From: Streptomyces pseudovenezuelae
GTDB taxonomy: Bacteria > Actinomycetota > Actinomycetes > Streptomycetales > Streptomycetaceae
NCBI RefSeq assembly: GCF_001513955.1
Contig: NZ_KQ948144.1
Location: 440,853 to 504,852 of the forward strand
Direction: 5' to 3'
Length of the DNA: 64,000 nucleotides
Both the position numbers and the translations under genes were made by a program. Positions 52,427-61,854 of the stretch are shown here, piece by piece; the first letter of the stretch is position 1, and each line of letters begins with the position of its first letter. Below the pieces are notes generated by a model that was given only the letters and a program-made list of their open reading frames with translations, did no database searches and had not been told where the DNA came from.

Positions 52427-52545
52427 CGCGCAGTTCCCCGCGCCCCTGGGCAGCCGACCTGGACGTCATCTCTCAGCCCGTCCGGCGTTTGAGGACGAGG
52501 CCCTTCGGGCCGATGGGGGTCGAAGGGGGCAGCGCCCCCTGGGGA
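52427..52545. repeat. Dispersed intergenic repeats, copy 2
   Basis: 52427-52446 is the reverse complement of 30131-30150. 52474-52545 repeats the block at 40620-40690 (CAGCCCGTCCGGCGTTTGAG, GACGAGGCC, GGGCCGATGGGGGTC, then a GGGGGCAGCGCCCCC hairpin). They fill the gap between rpiB and the glycosylase. Confidence 0.8.
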
Positions 52546-52617
52546 TGGGACGGGTAGGGGCGGCGGGGGCGAGGAAATCCGCCCGCACCCCCACCCGCAG
52601 ACGAACAAGGAGCCACC

Positions 52618-53427
52618 GTGCCCGAGGGCCACACCATCCACCGCCTGGCCCAGGACTACGGTGCCGCGTTCCGGGGGACGAAACCCCGCGTCACCAGCCC
52701 CCAGGGCAAGTTCTCCGACGCCGCCGCCCTCCTCGACCGCTCCGGACTCACCCGCACCGAGGCCCACGGCAAACACCTCTTCCTCGGCTTCCGGGGCACC
52801 GACTGGGTCCACATCCACCTCGGCCTCTTCGGCAAGGTCACCTTCGGCGCGGCCCCCGCGCCCCCGCCCACCGACACGGTCCGCCTCCGCCTCGCGAACA
52901 GCACGGCGTACGTCGACCTCCGCGGCCCCACGACCTGCGCCCTGATCACCCCCGCCGAGAAGCAGTCGATACACGACCGCCTCGGCCCGGACCCCCTCCG
53001 CGAGGACGCCGACCCGCAGGCCGCGTACCGGCGGATCTCCCGCAGCCGTACGACGATCGCCGCCCTGCTGATGGACCAGAAGGTCATCGCGGGCGTGGGC
53101 AACGTCTACCGGGCGGAGGTCCTCTTCCGTCACCGCGTCGACCCGTACCGCGCGGGCAAGGACATCACCCCCGCCGAGTGGGACGCGCTCTGGGCCGACC
53201 TCGTCGAGCTCATGCGCGAGGGCGTGCGGAACAACCGCATCGACACCGTCCGCCCCGAGCACACCCCGGAGGCGATGGGCCGCCCGCCCCGCGTCGACGA
53301 CCACGGCGGCGAGGTCTACGTGTACCGCAGGGCCGCTCTGCCCTGTCACATCTGTGGCGGCGAGATCCGCACCGCCGATCTCGCCGCCCGCAACCTCTTC
53401 TGGTGTCCGGCCTGCCAGAGCCGTTGA
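52618..53427 (+). CDS. Fpg/Nei-family DNA glycosylase/AP lyase
   Basis: A 269-residue base-excision repair enzyme. The mature N-terminus after Met is PEGHTIHRLAQDY, with catalytic Pro2 and Glu3. The helix-two-turn-helix region lies near ALLMDQKVIAGVGNVYRAEVLF and the zinc finger near CHICGG...CPAC. The PEGH start favours Nei (endonuclease VIII, oxidised pyrimidines) over Fpg. GTG 52618 has AGGAG upstream. The two dispersed repeats separate it from rpiB, so it likely has its own promoter. Confidence 0.93.
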   Translation: MPEGHTIHRLAQDYGAAFRGTKPRVTSPQGKFSDAAALLDRSGLTRTEAHGKHLFLGFRGTDWVHIHLGLFGKVTFGAAPAPPPTDTVRLRLANSTAYVDLRGPTTCALITPAEKQSIHDRLGPDPLREDADPQAAYRRISRSRTTIAALLMDQKVIAGVGNVYRAEVLFRHRVDPYRAGKDITPAEWDALWADLVELMREGVRNNRIDTVRPEHTPEAMGRPPRVDDHGGEVYVYRRAALPCHICGGEIRTADLAARNLFWCPACQSR

Positions 53428-53431
53428 GAAC

Positions 53432-54661
53432 CTAGAACCCGTGCGGCAGCCAGGGCGCCACCGCCGACCCGAACCCCACCGCCGCCTCGGCCAGCGCCCC
53501 CTGCCGTACCTCGCGCACCAGCCCGGCCCCCGCCAGCGAGGCGAGGCTCACGCCCCCGAGATAGGCCGCTCCCAACTCCCTTACGGACAGGGCGAGATCG
53601 GCCGCGTCCGTCGTACGCTCGCACGACGCACCCTTCGCGTCCCCGCTGAGCCGCCAACGCCCGCTGTTCCAGGGGCAGAAGGAGTCCTCGACCTCCAACA
53701 CCACGTCCACCGGAGTCTGATAGGTCCGCGCCTCCAGCGCGGCACCCACGTCGACCAGCCGCACATGCAGCGAGTCCCGCACCACCAGCGAGCAGCGGCG
53801 GACGTCGGAGACCAGGTACTGCCAGGCCTCGTCGACGGGCCGTCGCCGGATGTCGATCCGCGAGGTGAGGTCCAGGTCGAACAGGAACCGCCACAGCGCG
53901 CCGTGCGTGGCCGGATCCAGCGCCTCCAGGTCGGAGACCACCACCGTGCCCTTGGGGCCGGCCGCCTCCCAGTCCGCCTTGACCCGGTACCGCACGAACC
54001 CGACGACCTCCCCGTCCCGCTCCGCGACCACGCACTGCAGCGGCGAGGCGCCGCCCCGGTCGCCCTCCGGGTCGAGCAGCCACAGCCGCTCCCAGCCCGG
54101 GATCCGGGCGACCATCCCGGGCCGCCGGGACACCAGCCGGGCGTACACCGCCTCGCACGCGTCGAGCACGTCGGCGGGCGCCGCGTACCGCAGCCGTACG
54201 TCGTCGGTGCCGGGCGATACGGACAGCCGAACCCGGGTGGTGTCGATGTCGGCGTTCACGTTGTAGGTGCCCACGCCGTACCCGAACCGGCCGTAGATCA
54301 CCGGCTCGGAGGCGGTGAGCACGGCCAGCGGCTCGCCCCAGGAGCGCACGTCGTCCAGCTGGCGGCGCATCATCGAGGTCAGCAGCCCGCGCCGCCGGTG
54401 CGTGCCGGCCACGCCGACCATGGTGACGCCGGCCGCGGGCACGGAGGCCCCGCCGGGCACGGTCAGCCGGAAGCTGAACGCCCCCGCCGTCCCCACGCAC
54501 CGCTCGCCGTCCCAGACGCCGATGGAACGCTCGTGCTCGGTGAGCTCACGCGACAGCTCCCGCTCCTCGGCCGACTCCGGAACCCCGCCGAAGGCGCGGA
54601 TCAGGCTGTCGTACCACTCGTCCCAGTCGTCCTGCCGAAGCACCCGCAAGTCTGTCCCCAT
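53432..54661 (-). CDS. Eis-like GNAT N-acetyltransferase
   Basis: A 409-residue acetyltransferase. The acetyl-CoA site is VTMVGVAGTHRRRGLLTSMMRRQ, and the second GNAT half and C-terminal SCP2-like domain follow, ending in the free carboxylate of Phe, as in mycobacterial Eis. Eis enzymes acetylate several amines of aminoglycosides. Whether this one gives resistance cannot be told. ATG 54661 is used. It is convergent with the glycosylase gene with a 4-bp gap. Confidence 0.9.
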   Translation of the reverse strand: MGTDLRVLRQDDWDEWYDSLIRAFGGVPESAEERELSRELTEHERSIGVWDGERCVGTAGAFSFRLTVPGGASVPAAGVTMVGVAGTHRRRGLLTSMMRRQLDDVRSWGEPLAVLTASEPVIYGRFGYGVGTYNVNADIDTTRVRLSVSPGTDDVRLRYAAPADVLDACEAVYARLVSRRPGMVARIPGWERLWLLDPEGDRGGASPLQCVVAERDGEVVGFVRYRVKADWEAAGPKGTVVVSDLEALDPATHGALWRFLFDLDLTSRIDIRRRPVDEAWQYLVSDVRRCSLVVRDSLHVRLVDVGAALEARTYQTPVDVVLEVEDSFCPWNSGRWRLSGDAKGASCERTTDAADLALSVRELGAAYLGGVSLASLAGAGLVREVRQGALAEAAVGFGSAVAPWLPHGF

Positions 54662-54830
54662 GAACCATGCCTACCAGGGCATTGCGGGAGGAGCGAGGGA
54701 ATTTCGCCGCGGCCCGTCGTGCGCCGGGGCGGGTACGGCCCTTGAACCACTGTGAAGTTGAACCTCGCACGGGGGACAAGTCGTACCTCCTGTGCCAAGC
54801 AGGGGGTTCGACGGATAAGGTCCCGAACTA

Positions 54831-56024
54831 ATGGCAGCAGGACGAGAGCGGCGCGCGGAAGCCGAGACGTTCACGGCCCGGTTGAAGATGCAGTGGCACC
54901 GGGTCCGCGTCGGGCTGCGCAGAAGCGCCGTGGACTACTTCCGCGGCGACGGCTCGGACTGGGTCGCGCTCGCCGGTCTGCTCCTGACCGTCCCGGTGAT
55001 CACGTCCGTCACCCTGATGAACTCGGTGTGGTGCTCACCGGCCGCGCTGGTCCTGCCCATCGTCGCCGGCGGTCTGCTGCTGCGCCCGGCGAGCCTGCTC
55101 GGCCTGTACGCGGCGGCCGCGACCGCCCTGATCGTGGAGTCGGTGCAGCTCGGGCCGTACACCGAGGGCCCCTCCCGGGTCACCCCGGGCGTGGTCCTGG
55201 TCGTGGCCGCGTGCGGTTTCTTCGGCCTGCTGATCGCCCAGTTCCGCAGCCGGGTCGGGGTGCCCTGGCGGCGCGGCGGCACCATGCTGTTCGACCTGCG
55301 TGAACGCATCCGGGTGCAGAGCAAGCTGCCGCACCTGCCGCAGGGCTGGCACCGGGAGATGGCTCTGCGGCCCGCGGGCGGCCAGTCGTTCTCCGGTGAC
55401 TTCGTTGTCGCGGCCCGTACCAACGGCGGCCGGACCATGGAGGTCGTCCTCACGGACGTCTCCGGCAAGGGCATGGACGCCGGATCGCGTGCGCTGCTGT
55501 TGTCGGGGGCGTTCGGCGGCCTGCTGGGTTCGCTGCCCCCGCACGCCTTCCTGCCCGCCGCGAACGGCTATCTGCTGCGCCAGGACTGGGACGAGGGCTT
55601 CGCGACCTCGATCCACCTGGTCCTGGACCTCGACTCCGGCGACTACGAGCTCTACTCGGCAGGCCATCCGCCGGGGCTGCAGCTCAGCGCGGGCAGCGGC
55701 CGCTGGGAGGAGAAGGCCGCGGAAGGCCCCCTCCTCGGTGTCTACGACGGCGCCCAGTTCGACCCGGTCAAGGGATCACTGCGTCCCGGCGACGTCCTGA
55801 TGCTCTTCACCGACGGTCTGGTCGAGACGTCCGACCGCGACATAGTCGAGGGCATCGACCGGCTGACGGGGGAGGCCGACCGGTACGTGGCCGGCGGCTT
55901 CCACGGTGCCGCCTGGCACCTGATCGAGGCGGTGGCGAAGGACGTCAACGACGACCGGGCGCTGCTGCTGATCTGCCGCGAGGGTCCGACGGCCCAGGCG
56001 ATACCGCACCAGCCGTTCGCCTGA
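54831..56024 (+). CDS. Membrane SpoIIE-type PP2C serine phosphatase
   Basis: A 397-residue protein. Three to four membrane segments lie at about residues 40-140, then a SpoIIE/PP2C-like catalytic domain (ALRPAGGQSFSGDFVVAARTN, VLTDVSGKGMDAG, MLFTDGLVETSDRD), with Asp metal ligands. These act as anti-anti-sigma phosphatases in actinobacteria. No anti-sigma antagonist lies beside it. ATG 54831 is used. It probably starts its own transcript. Confidence 0.9.
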   Translation: MAAGRERRAEAETFTARLKMQWHRVRVGLRRSAVDYFRGDGSDWVALAGLLLTVPVITSVTLMNSVWCSPAALVLPIVAGGLLLRPASLLGLYAAAATALIVESVQLGPYTEGPSRVTPGVVLVVAACGFFGLLIAQFRSRVGVPWRRGGTMLFDLRERIRVQSKLPHLPQGWHREMALRPAGGQSFSGDFVVAARTNGGRTMEVVLTDVSGKGMDAGSRALLLSGAFGGLLGSLPPHAFLPAANGYLLRQDWDEGFATSIHLVLDLDSGDYELYSAGHPPGLQLSAGSGRWEEKAAEGPLLGVYDGAQFDPVKGSLRPGDVLMLFTDGLVETSDRDIVEGIDRLTGEADRYVAGGFHGAAWHLIEAVAKDVNDDRALLLICREGPTAQAIPHQPFA

Positions 56025-56169
56025 CGCAATCGGCTCCACTCGCTGCCAGGCGCCGCGCATGACCGCGGGGAGGCCCTCTGGTGGCCTGGTGGTCTGGTCG
56101 CCCTCGCCGGAATCGTCCTCGGCACGGCCTCCCGGTCCGCTCGGCGCCGCGGCGCGACACACTGGAGCC

Positions 56170-56628
56170 ATGACCGACGAGTTGACCCTGGCCGAGGTCG
56201 AGGCCCTGGCCCGCGCCGCACACGAGGGCCAGACGGACAAGGCCGGCCGGCCCTACGCCGAACACCTGCGGGCCGTCGCCGAGGGCGTACGCGCGCGGGG
56301 CGGCGACGACGAGCAGATCGCGGCGGCCTGGCTGCACGACGCCGTCGAGGACGACGCGCTCTCCGCACGGTGGCTCGACGAGGCCGCGCTGAGCCGCCGT
56401 ACGAAGGACATCGTGCGTGCCGTCACCAAGCGGGCCGGGGAGCCGCCCGAGGTTTACGCCGGGCGCATCCTCGCGACCCCGGGCGCACTGCTGGTGAAAG
56501 AAGCCGACCTGGCGCACAACGCGGACCCGGTACGCCTGGCCGTCCTCGACGAGGCGACCCGCACCCGACTGACCGAGAAGTACGCGGGAATGCGTGCGCT
56601 TCTCGGTCTGAGCCGCGGGTCCGTCTAG
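56170..56628 (+). CDS. HD-domain phosphohydrolase
   Basis: A 152-residue HD-superfamily protein. The conserved segments are EALARAAHEGQTDKAGRPYAEH with the first His, then WLHDAVEDDAL with the HD doublet and KEADLAHNADP. This resembles the small single-domain ppGpp hydrolase (Mesh1/SpoT-like) proteins, which cleave guanosine tetraphosphate; the specific substrate is not certain. ATG 56170. It overlaps the convergent acyltransferase gene by 4 bp. Confidence 0.88.
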   Translation: MTDELTLAEVEALARAAHEGQTDKAGRPYAEHLRAVAEGVRARGGDDEQIAAAWLHDAVEDDALSARWLDEAALSRRTKDIVRAVTKRAGEPPEVYAGRILATPGALLVKEADLAHNADPVRLAVLDEATRTRLTEKYAGMRALLGLSRGSV

Positions 56629-57746
56629 ACGCCGGCCTTCTCGCGCGGAGCCGTCCTCTGCTCGCGCGCCCGGGCGGCCATGTCGGGAGCTTCCTTCTTG
56701 AACGCCCAGTTCATGTCGGGCTCCATCACGCACCGGAAGACCCGGCGCACCGGCGCGGTGCACAGCACGGTGACGGCGACCGCGGCCAGGGCGCTCACGA
56801 ACAGCTCACCGGCCGGCCGGTGCAGCCAGGCCGGGTCGAACCAGCCCGCGAAACCCGCGCCCTTGATCAGGAAGCCGTGCAGCAGATAGCCGTACAGCGT
56901 GCCCGCGCCGAGGGCGGTGAACCACATGTGCCGGCCGGGCACCCAGGCGAAGAAACAGGCCGTCAGCAACAGCGAACTGCCGAACATGGCCAGCACCATG
57001 ACCGGGCCGGTCCACCAGGGCGCGCCCATCTCCTGGACGGCGTTGCGGTGGTAGAACCACTCGGTGTTCATGCGCGGCACCGCCCACCAGCCGACCGCGA
57101 GGGCGGCCGCGAACACCGGGACCGCGGCGATCCGCACCGAGCGCCGGCGCACCATCCGGAAGTGCTCGGGCTTCAGGACCAGGCCCAGCACGAAGTACGG
57201 CAGGAACTGCAACACCCGCTGGAGATCCAGGTCGTCGCCGATGTCCGGGGTCACGGAGGCCAGCATCGCGATGCCGAGCGCGAGCGGCAGCGGCCACCGC
57301 ACCAGCTTCCAGATCGGTGTGGTCAGCCGCCAGATGAACAGCGCCACCAGGAACCAGGTGAGGAACCACGGGTCCAGGAGGCTGATCTCCATGCCCGGGT
57401 CGTGGTCGGCGAACCGCTTGAAGAGCGAATAGCCCGTCTCGAAGACGACGTACGGCACCGCGACGCCGGTGACGAGCCGCTTCAGCCGGTCCGGGCGCAT
57501 GTCGAAACTGCGCGAGAAGAAGCCGGAGATGACGATGAACGCCGGCATGTGGAACGAGTACACGACGGTGTACACGCCCTCCAGGATCCGGCTGTCGCCC
57601 TTGAGCGGCTCCCAGGCGTGCGCGACGGCCACCAGGACGATCGCCAGGTACTTGGCGTTGTCGAAGAAGGCGTCGCGCTGCTGGCGAGGCGGTGGGTCCT
57701 GCGGCGAGCGCGGACGGGGGACTGCGTCGGCGGCGGCTGGAAACAT
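56625..57746 (-). CDS. Membrane acyltransferase (acyltransferase-3 type)
   Basis: A 373-residue integral membrane protein with about 10 helices. The FFDNAKYLAIVLVAVAHAWEPL start holds the conserved His of acyltransferase-3 enzymes; HMPAFIVISGFF is the second signature. It may O-acetylate extracellular polysaccharides or other sugars. Starts are possible at ATG 57746 or GTG 57755; I use the ATG, behind AGGG. Confidence 0.88.
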   Translation of the reverse strand: MFPAAADAVPRPRSPQDPPPRQQRDAFFDNAKYLAIVLVAVAHAWEPLKGDSRILEGVYTVVYSFHMPAFIVISGFFSRSFDMRPDRLKRLVTGVAVPYVVFETGYSLFKRFADHDPGMEISLLDPWFLTWFLVALFIWRLTTPIWKLVRWPLPLALGIAMLASVTPDIGDDLDLQRVLQFLPYFVLGLVLKPEHFRMVRRRSVRIAAVPVFAAALAVGWWAVPRMNTEWFYHRNAVQEMGAPWWTGPVMVLAMFGSSLLLTACFFAWVPGRHMWFTALGAGTLYGYLLHGFLIKGAGFAGWFDPAWLHRPAGELFVSALAAVAVTVLCTAPVRRVFRCVMEPDMNWAFKKEAPDMAARAREQRTAPREKAGV

Positions 57747-57755
57747 CTGAGGCAC

Positions 57756-58111
57756 CCTAGCCTCGGCTGTGTGTTTCCGTAAAACCAGCCGTCTCGTTAC
57801 CGGTTGTTCCCTTCTGAGCCGTCTTCAACAGGCCCGTGTTGTCAGGATTAATCCCCCTGAAGCCGCGCATAACCATGGCTGTCGTACAGCTGTGTCGATG
57901 CTTCGAATTCCCTGCGGACGGAATGTGCGGACACGGCGACCGGAGACCGAAAGGAACCGGCCAGGGGGTGCGGGGCGTGTATCGGCATGGCCAAACGTTG
58001 GCTCAGCGGCCGCATATGCGGGCCGCGTTGGTGGCACGATGGTTCTGGCGGGGGTCGCGGGGTCGCGTCCCCGGGCCGGGAGAGCGGGACCGACCGAGGG
58101 TGTGATCAGTT
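57756..58111. other. 356-bp intergenic region with two palindromes
   Basis: No gene is seen. Palindromes GCCAA-ACG-TTGGC (57990-58002) and GCGGCCGCATATGCGGGCCGC-like (58006-58026) lie next to each other, 90 bp before a small membrane protein gene, and may be regulator sites. Confidence 0.5.
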
Positions 58112-58306
58112 GTGGCCATTTCGCTGTCAGTGGTGCTGCTGTTGGGGATCATCCTGGTGGTGTTGATGCGGGGAGGCTCCATCAAGGCCGGCCCCGCCAT
58201 AGTCGCGGTGCTCTTCGGCTTCTTCCTCGCCTCCACCGGCATGGCCGACGACATCCAACGCTTCCTGGACTCGATAGCGGAGACCATCAACTCGATCCAG
58301 TTCTAG
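58112..58306 (+). CDS. Small membrane protein (64 aa)
   Basis: A 64-residue protein with two hydrophobic segments: ISLSVVLLLGIILVVLM (residues 3-19) and AGPAIVAVLFGFFLASTGM (26-44), then an amphipathic tail DDIQRFLDSIAETINSIQF. GTG 58112 is the start. The family is unknown to me; small membrane proteins of this form are conserved in Streptomyces. Its location next to palindromic sites suggests controlled expression. Confidence 0.7.
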   Translation: MAISLSVVLLLGIILVVLMRGGSIKAGPAIVAVLFGFFLASTGMADDIQRFLDSIAETINSIQF

Positions 58307-58351
58307 CCCCGGAAGGCGCCCGATCCCCTGGAGGACCGGGTCGGAGGGCGG

Positions 58352-58615
58352 CTACGGCGTCGGAGTGGGCTTCCGGTGCCGGGCGAGCCGACGCCAGGCC
58401 ACACAGAGGTTGATCAAGAGGAGGGCCGATCCAGCGACGGGCCACCCCACGGATCCACCGTCGCGGTAGCTCTTGATACCGGCGGACAGCATCAGTGCGC
58501 CGACCACGGGGCCGCCCACCAGGTCGAGAAGCTGGTTCGCCTGCCTCGCGATCTTCGGGAGGAGGACGTCCAGGATCTCCAGCCGCGCCGCGACTTTTCT
58601 GAGGAGGCTGCTCAT
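58352..58615 (-). CDS. Small membrane-associated protein (87 aa)
   Basis: An 87-residue protein starting MSSLLRKVAARLEILDVLLPKIARQ, then two hydrophobic segments (LVGGPVVGALMLSAGIKSY, WPVAGSALLLINLCVAW) and a basic tail. ATG 58615 is chosen; an in-frame extension to 58681 would need a TTG start. No family is recognised and no ribosome binding site is strong, so the call is tentative. Codon use fits the genome. Confidence 0.5.
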   Translation of the reverse strand: MSSLLRKVAARLEILDVLLPKIARQANQLLDLVGGPVVGALMLSAGIKSYRDGGSVGWPVAGSALLLINLCVAWRRLARHRKPTPTP

Positions 58616-58742
58616 TCGTCCCGCGATCTTTGCAAGGTCGACCACGGCCTGATCGTGGCAGGCGGCCACCCTCGTTGCCAAGGCGCACGCCCTGCTTCGC
58701 GGGCCTGCACCGCACGAGGGGCTGAACAGGACCCGGACAACG

Positions 58743-58785
58743 ATCAGGGCCAGGCGGAGGATTGATCCTCTGACCTGGCCCTGAT
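58743..58785. terminator. Hairpin terminator next to tRNA-Gly
   Basis: ATCAGGGCCAGG and CCTGGCCCTGAT pair, with an inner GAGGA/TCCTC stem. It follows the tRNA-Gly gene in its direction of transcription. Confidence 0.75.
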
Positions 58786-58790
58786 GTGTA

Positions 58791-58864
58791 TGGAGCGGGC
58801 GACGGGAATCGAACCCGCGTAGCTAGTTTGGAAGACTAGGGCTCTACCATTGAGCTACGCCCGC
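58791..58864 (-). tRNA. tRNA-Gly(UCC)
   Basis: Read on the minus strand: GCGGGCGTAGCTCAATGGTA start, anticodon stem-loop CTAGTCTTCCAAACTAG with anticodon TCC, T-arm GCGGGTTCGATTCCCGT, acceptor CGCCCGC, then T and an encoded CCA. All stems pair, with the invariant GGTTCGA loop. Confidence 0.97.
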
Positions 58865-59203
58865 ACAGGACGCGCCGCGGTCAGGTGACCGACGGCACGA
58901 AAGCATCGTACCGGGTCGTCAGCCCTCGCCGCACACCCCTTCCATCTGCCTGAGCGCGCGCGAGGGATTCACGCCGGGGGCGTGCGCCGCGACATCGCGC
59001 CTGTCGGGGCCGCTCCCGCTTCCCTCCGGCCGAAGCCCGGGCAGCCGGCACACGACGCGCACCGCGCCGGATCGGGTCCGGGCCGCCTCCGTGACCCGGC
59101 CGGGCCTGCGTCGCAGGCGCCCGTGAGGGGGACCGGCGGCCGGGGCTCGGGAAATGCGGCAGCCCCGCTGCCTGCGGGCATGTAGCCTACGTGTCGCACC
59201 AGA
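58865..59203. other. 339-bp intergenic region between two divergent tRNA genes
   Basis: No convincing gene is seen; the open frame at 58982-59185 has no ribosome binding site and a random-looking composition. TAGCCT at 59183-59188 is a likely -10 of the tRNA-Pro gene. Confidence 0.5.
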
Positions 59204-59280
59204 CGGGGTGTGGCGCAGCTTGGTAGCGCGTCCGCTTTGGGAGCGGAAGGCCGTGGGTTCAAATCCCGCCACCCCGACCA
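59204..59280 (+). tRNA. tRNA-Pro(UGG)
   Basis: CGGGGTGTGGCGCAGCTTGG start, anticodon stem-loop CCGCTTTGGGAGCGG with anticodon TGG, T-arm GTGGGTTCAAATCCCGC, acceptor CACCCCG, discriminator A and encoded CCA. It lies upstream of tig. Confidence 0.97.
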
Positions 59281-59461
59281 CCTGCGCGATCAGCTCGCGC
59301 GACCGAGTCCGTGATCGCCTTTGGGGCGTGTCGCCGCTGCCGTTACTATGCAAGCTGCACGCCCGTGTGTCTCTCCTACTAGAAGTCCTCCGGGCGGCTA
59401 TCCGCCGGAGCCGTTCTGGCCCCGGCAGAATCCGAGAAGTCAGCCACAAGGAGACCGAACC

Positions 59462-60850
59462 GTGAAGAGCGCCGTGGAGACCCTGAACCCGACTCGGGTT
59501 CGGCTCAGCATCGAGGTGCCCTTCGAGGAGCTCAAGGACAGCCTCGACGCGGCGTACAAGAAGATCAACCAGCAGGTCACGGTGAAGGGCTTCCGGAAGG
59601 GCAAGATCCCGGCCCGCGTCATCGACCAGCGGTTCGGCCGCGGTGCGGTGCTGGAGGAGGCCGTCAACGACGCGCTTCCCAAGTTCTACACCGAAGCGGT
59701 CAACGAGGCCGAGATCGACGTCCTGGGCCAGCCCGAGGTCGACATCACCGAGCTGAAGGACGGCGAGACGCTGAACTTCACCGCCGAGGTCGACGTCCGC
59801 CCCTCCATCGAGATCCCGGACTACTCCGGCATCGAGGTCGAGGTCGACGCGGTCGAGGTCAGCGACGAGGACGTCGACAAGGCCGTGACCGAGCTGCGTG
59901 AGCGCTTCGCCTCGACCTCCCCGGTCGAGCGCGCCGCCGAGGACGGCGACGTCATCACCATCGACCTGGAGGCCAAGGTCGACGGCGAGGTGCTGGAGGA
60001 CGGCGTCGCCAGCGGCGTCTCCTACACCATCGGCTCCGGCGAGCTGCTGGACGGCATCGACGACGCCGTGAAGGGCCTGGAGGCCGGTGGCGAGGCCACC
60101 TTCACCTCTGAGCTCAAGGGCGGCTCCGCGGCCGGCAAGGAGGCCGAGGTCACCGTCAAGGTCACCCAGGTCGCCGCCCGCGAACTGCCCGAGCTGGACG
60201 ACGAGTTCGCGCAGCTCGCCTCCGAGTTCGACACCCTTGAGGAGCTGCGGGCCGACAGCCGCAAGCGCCTCGAGAACATGAAGCAGTACGACCAGGCCAC
60301 CCAGGCCCAGGAGCGCGTCCTGGAGAAGCTCCTGGAGCTCGTCGAGGTGCCCGTCCCCGAGAAGCTCCTCGAGGACGAGGTCAACACCCGCAAGCACAAC
60401 CTGGAGCACCACCAGCTCGGCCAGATGGGCCTCGACCTCGAGAAGTACCTCGAGATCCAGGGCAAGACGGCCGAGGAGTTCGACACCGAGACCAAGGACG
60501 CCGCGGTCAAGGGCATCAAGACCCAGTTCGTGCTCGACGAACTCGTCAAGCGCGAGAAGCTGAACGTCAACCAGGAGGAGCTCACCGAGCACCTCATGCG
60601 CCGTGCGGCTTCCTCCGGCATGTCCCCCGACCAGTTCGCCCAGGCGGTCGTCGAGGGCGGTCAGGTTCCGCTCCTCGTCGGCGAGGTCGCCCGCGGCAAG
60701 GCCCTGGCCGTCGTGGTCGAGGCCGCCACGGTCAAGGACACCAACGGCGAGGTCATCGACCTGGACGACGACGAGGACGAGACGGCCGAGACCGTCGAGG
60801 CCGCCTCCGAGGAGACCCCGGCCGAGGCCGAGGAGAAGACCGAGGGCTGA
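59462..60850 (+). CDS. tig: Trigger factor
   Basis: A 462-residue ribosome-associated chaperone with peptidyl-prolyl isomerase activity. The ribosome-docking loop reads [19 protein letters not shown], the FKBP-type domain follows (about residues 155-240), then the C-terminal chaperone arms. It ends in an acidic low-complexity tail ([13 protein letters not shown]). GTG 59462 is the start. The order tig-clpP1-clpP2-clpX is conserved in Streptomyces and links nascent-chain folding to proteolysis. Confidence 0.97.
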   Translation: MKSAVETLNPTRVRLSIEVPFEELKDSLDAAYKKINQQVTVKGFRKGKIPARVIDQRFGRGAVLEEAVNDALPKFYTEAVNEAEIDVLGQPEVDITELKDGETLNFTAEVDVRPSIEIPDYSGIEVEVDAVEVSDEDVDKAVTELRERFASTSPVERAAEDGDVITIDLEAKVDGEVLEDGVASGVSYTIGSGELLDGIDDAVKGLEAGGEATFTSELKGGSAAGKEAEVTVKVTQVAARELPELDDEFAQLASEFDTLEELRADSRKRLENMKQYDQATQAQERVLEKLLELVEVPVPEKLLEDEVNTRKHNLEHHQLGQMGLDLEKYLEIQGKTAEEFDTETKDAAVKGIKTQFVLDELVKREKLNVNQEELTEHLMRRAASSGMSPDQFAQAVVEGGQVPLLVGEVARGKALAVVVEAATVKDTNGEVIDLDDDEDETAETVEAASEETPAEAEEKTEG

Positions 60851-60874
60851 GCCCACGGCCTCGCGAACGTCGTA

Positions 60875-60912
60875 GGAAGGGCCCCGGAGACGCATGTCTC
60901 CGGGGCCCTTCC
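60875..60912 (+). terminator. Hairpin terminator of tig
   Basis: GGAAGGGCCCCGGAGAC and GTCTCCGGGGCCCTTCC form a perfect 17-bp stem with loop GCAT, 25 bp after the stop codon. Confidence 0.9.
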
Positions 60913-61009
60913 GGCATCGGTGCGCGGGACCCGGCGCGGGCACGGGGAACAGTGCGGCGGACCGCGGATCGTCCGCGCCCGGCGGCCGAGCGGCGATACC
61001 ACGGCGCTA

Positions 61010-61023
61010 CGCCCCCGGCGAAC
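61010..61023. promoter_or_regulatory. ClgR box of the clpP1P2 promoter
   Basis: The minus strand reads GTTCGC-CGGGG-GCG, matching the known GTTCGC-N5-GCG operator of the ClgR activator. It lies about 145 bp before the clpP1 start, at the expected promoter of the clpP1-clpP2 operon. Confidence 0.7.
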
Positions 61024-61166
61024 ACCCCCCTTACCGGGATTCCCCAAGGGGACCAGCGCGTTAGGGTCCATGAGTACCAGGGCAGGGAAGTCCCGCAAAC
61101 TGCCCAGCCCCCGGACGGGAACACGTAAGACGGCCCGGCGCCGTCGTAAGACGAGCAGGTGGATAC

Positions 61167-61784
61167 GTGACGAATCTGATGCCCTCCGCCGCCGGCGAGC
61201 CTTCCATCGGCGGTGGCCTCGGCGACCATGTCTACAACCGGCTGCTCAACGAGCGGATCATCTTCCTCGGCCAGCCGGTCGACGACGACATCGCGAACAA
61301 GATCACCGCGCAGCTGCTGCTCCTTGCCGCTGACCCGGAAAAGGACATCTACCTCTACATCAACAGCCCCGGCGGATCGATCACCGCCGGCATGGCGATC
61401 TACGACACCATGCAGTACATCAAGAACGACGTGGTGACCATCGCCATGGGCCTGGCGGCCTCCATGGGCCAGTTCCTGCTCAGCGCGGGCACGCCGGGCA
61501 AGCGCTTCGCCCTGCCGAACGCCGAGATCCTGATCCACCAGCCGTCCGCCGGCCTCGCCGGTTCGGCCTCGGACATCAAGATCCACGCCGAGCGGCTGCT
61601 GCACACCAAGAAGCGCATGGCCGAGCTCACCTCGCAGCACACCGGCCAGACGATCGAGCAGATCACCCGCGACTCGGACCGCGACCGCTGGTTCGACGCG
61701 TTCGAGGCCAAGCAGTACGGCCTCATCGACGACGTGATCGCCACGGCCGCCGGTATGCCGGGCGGCGGCGGCACCGGGGCCTGA
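61167..61784 (+). CDS. clpP1: ClpP1 ATP-dependent protease subunit
   Basis: A 205-residue serine peptidase that forms the double-ring chamber with ClpP2. Catalytic Ser99 is in [12 protein letters not shown] and His124 in [10 protein letters not shown]; the INSPGG and [12 protein letters not shown] segments are standard. GTG 61167 gives the N-terminus [20 protein letters not shown] 61179 is also possible. It is transcribed with clpP2, 70 bp away, under ClgR control. ClpX delivers substrates. Confidence 0.97.
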   Translation: MTNLMPSAAGEPSIGGGLGDHVYNRLLNERIIFLGQPVDDDIANKITAQLLLLAADPEKDIYLYINSPGGSITAGMAIYDTMQYIKNDVVTIAMGLAASMGQFLLSAGTPGKRFALPNAEILIHQPSAGLAGSASDIKIHAERLLHTKKRMAELTSQHTGQTIEQITRDSDRDRWFDAFEAKQYGLIDDVIATAAGMPGGGGTGA

Positions 61785-61854
61785 GCCCCATGCGGGGCCA
61801 CAACACCCCCGTACAGCCCCTCAGCCGACCGCCTAAGCCCCTAGGAGACAGACA

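Noticed and set aside
58982..59185. A 67-residue frame between the tRNA genes
   Set aside because: Composition is what random high-GC DNA gives, and it overlaps the tRNA-Pro promoter.
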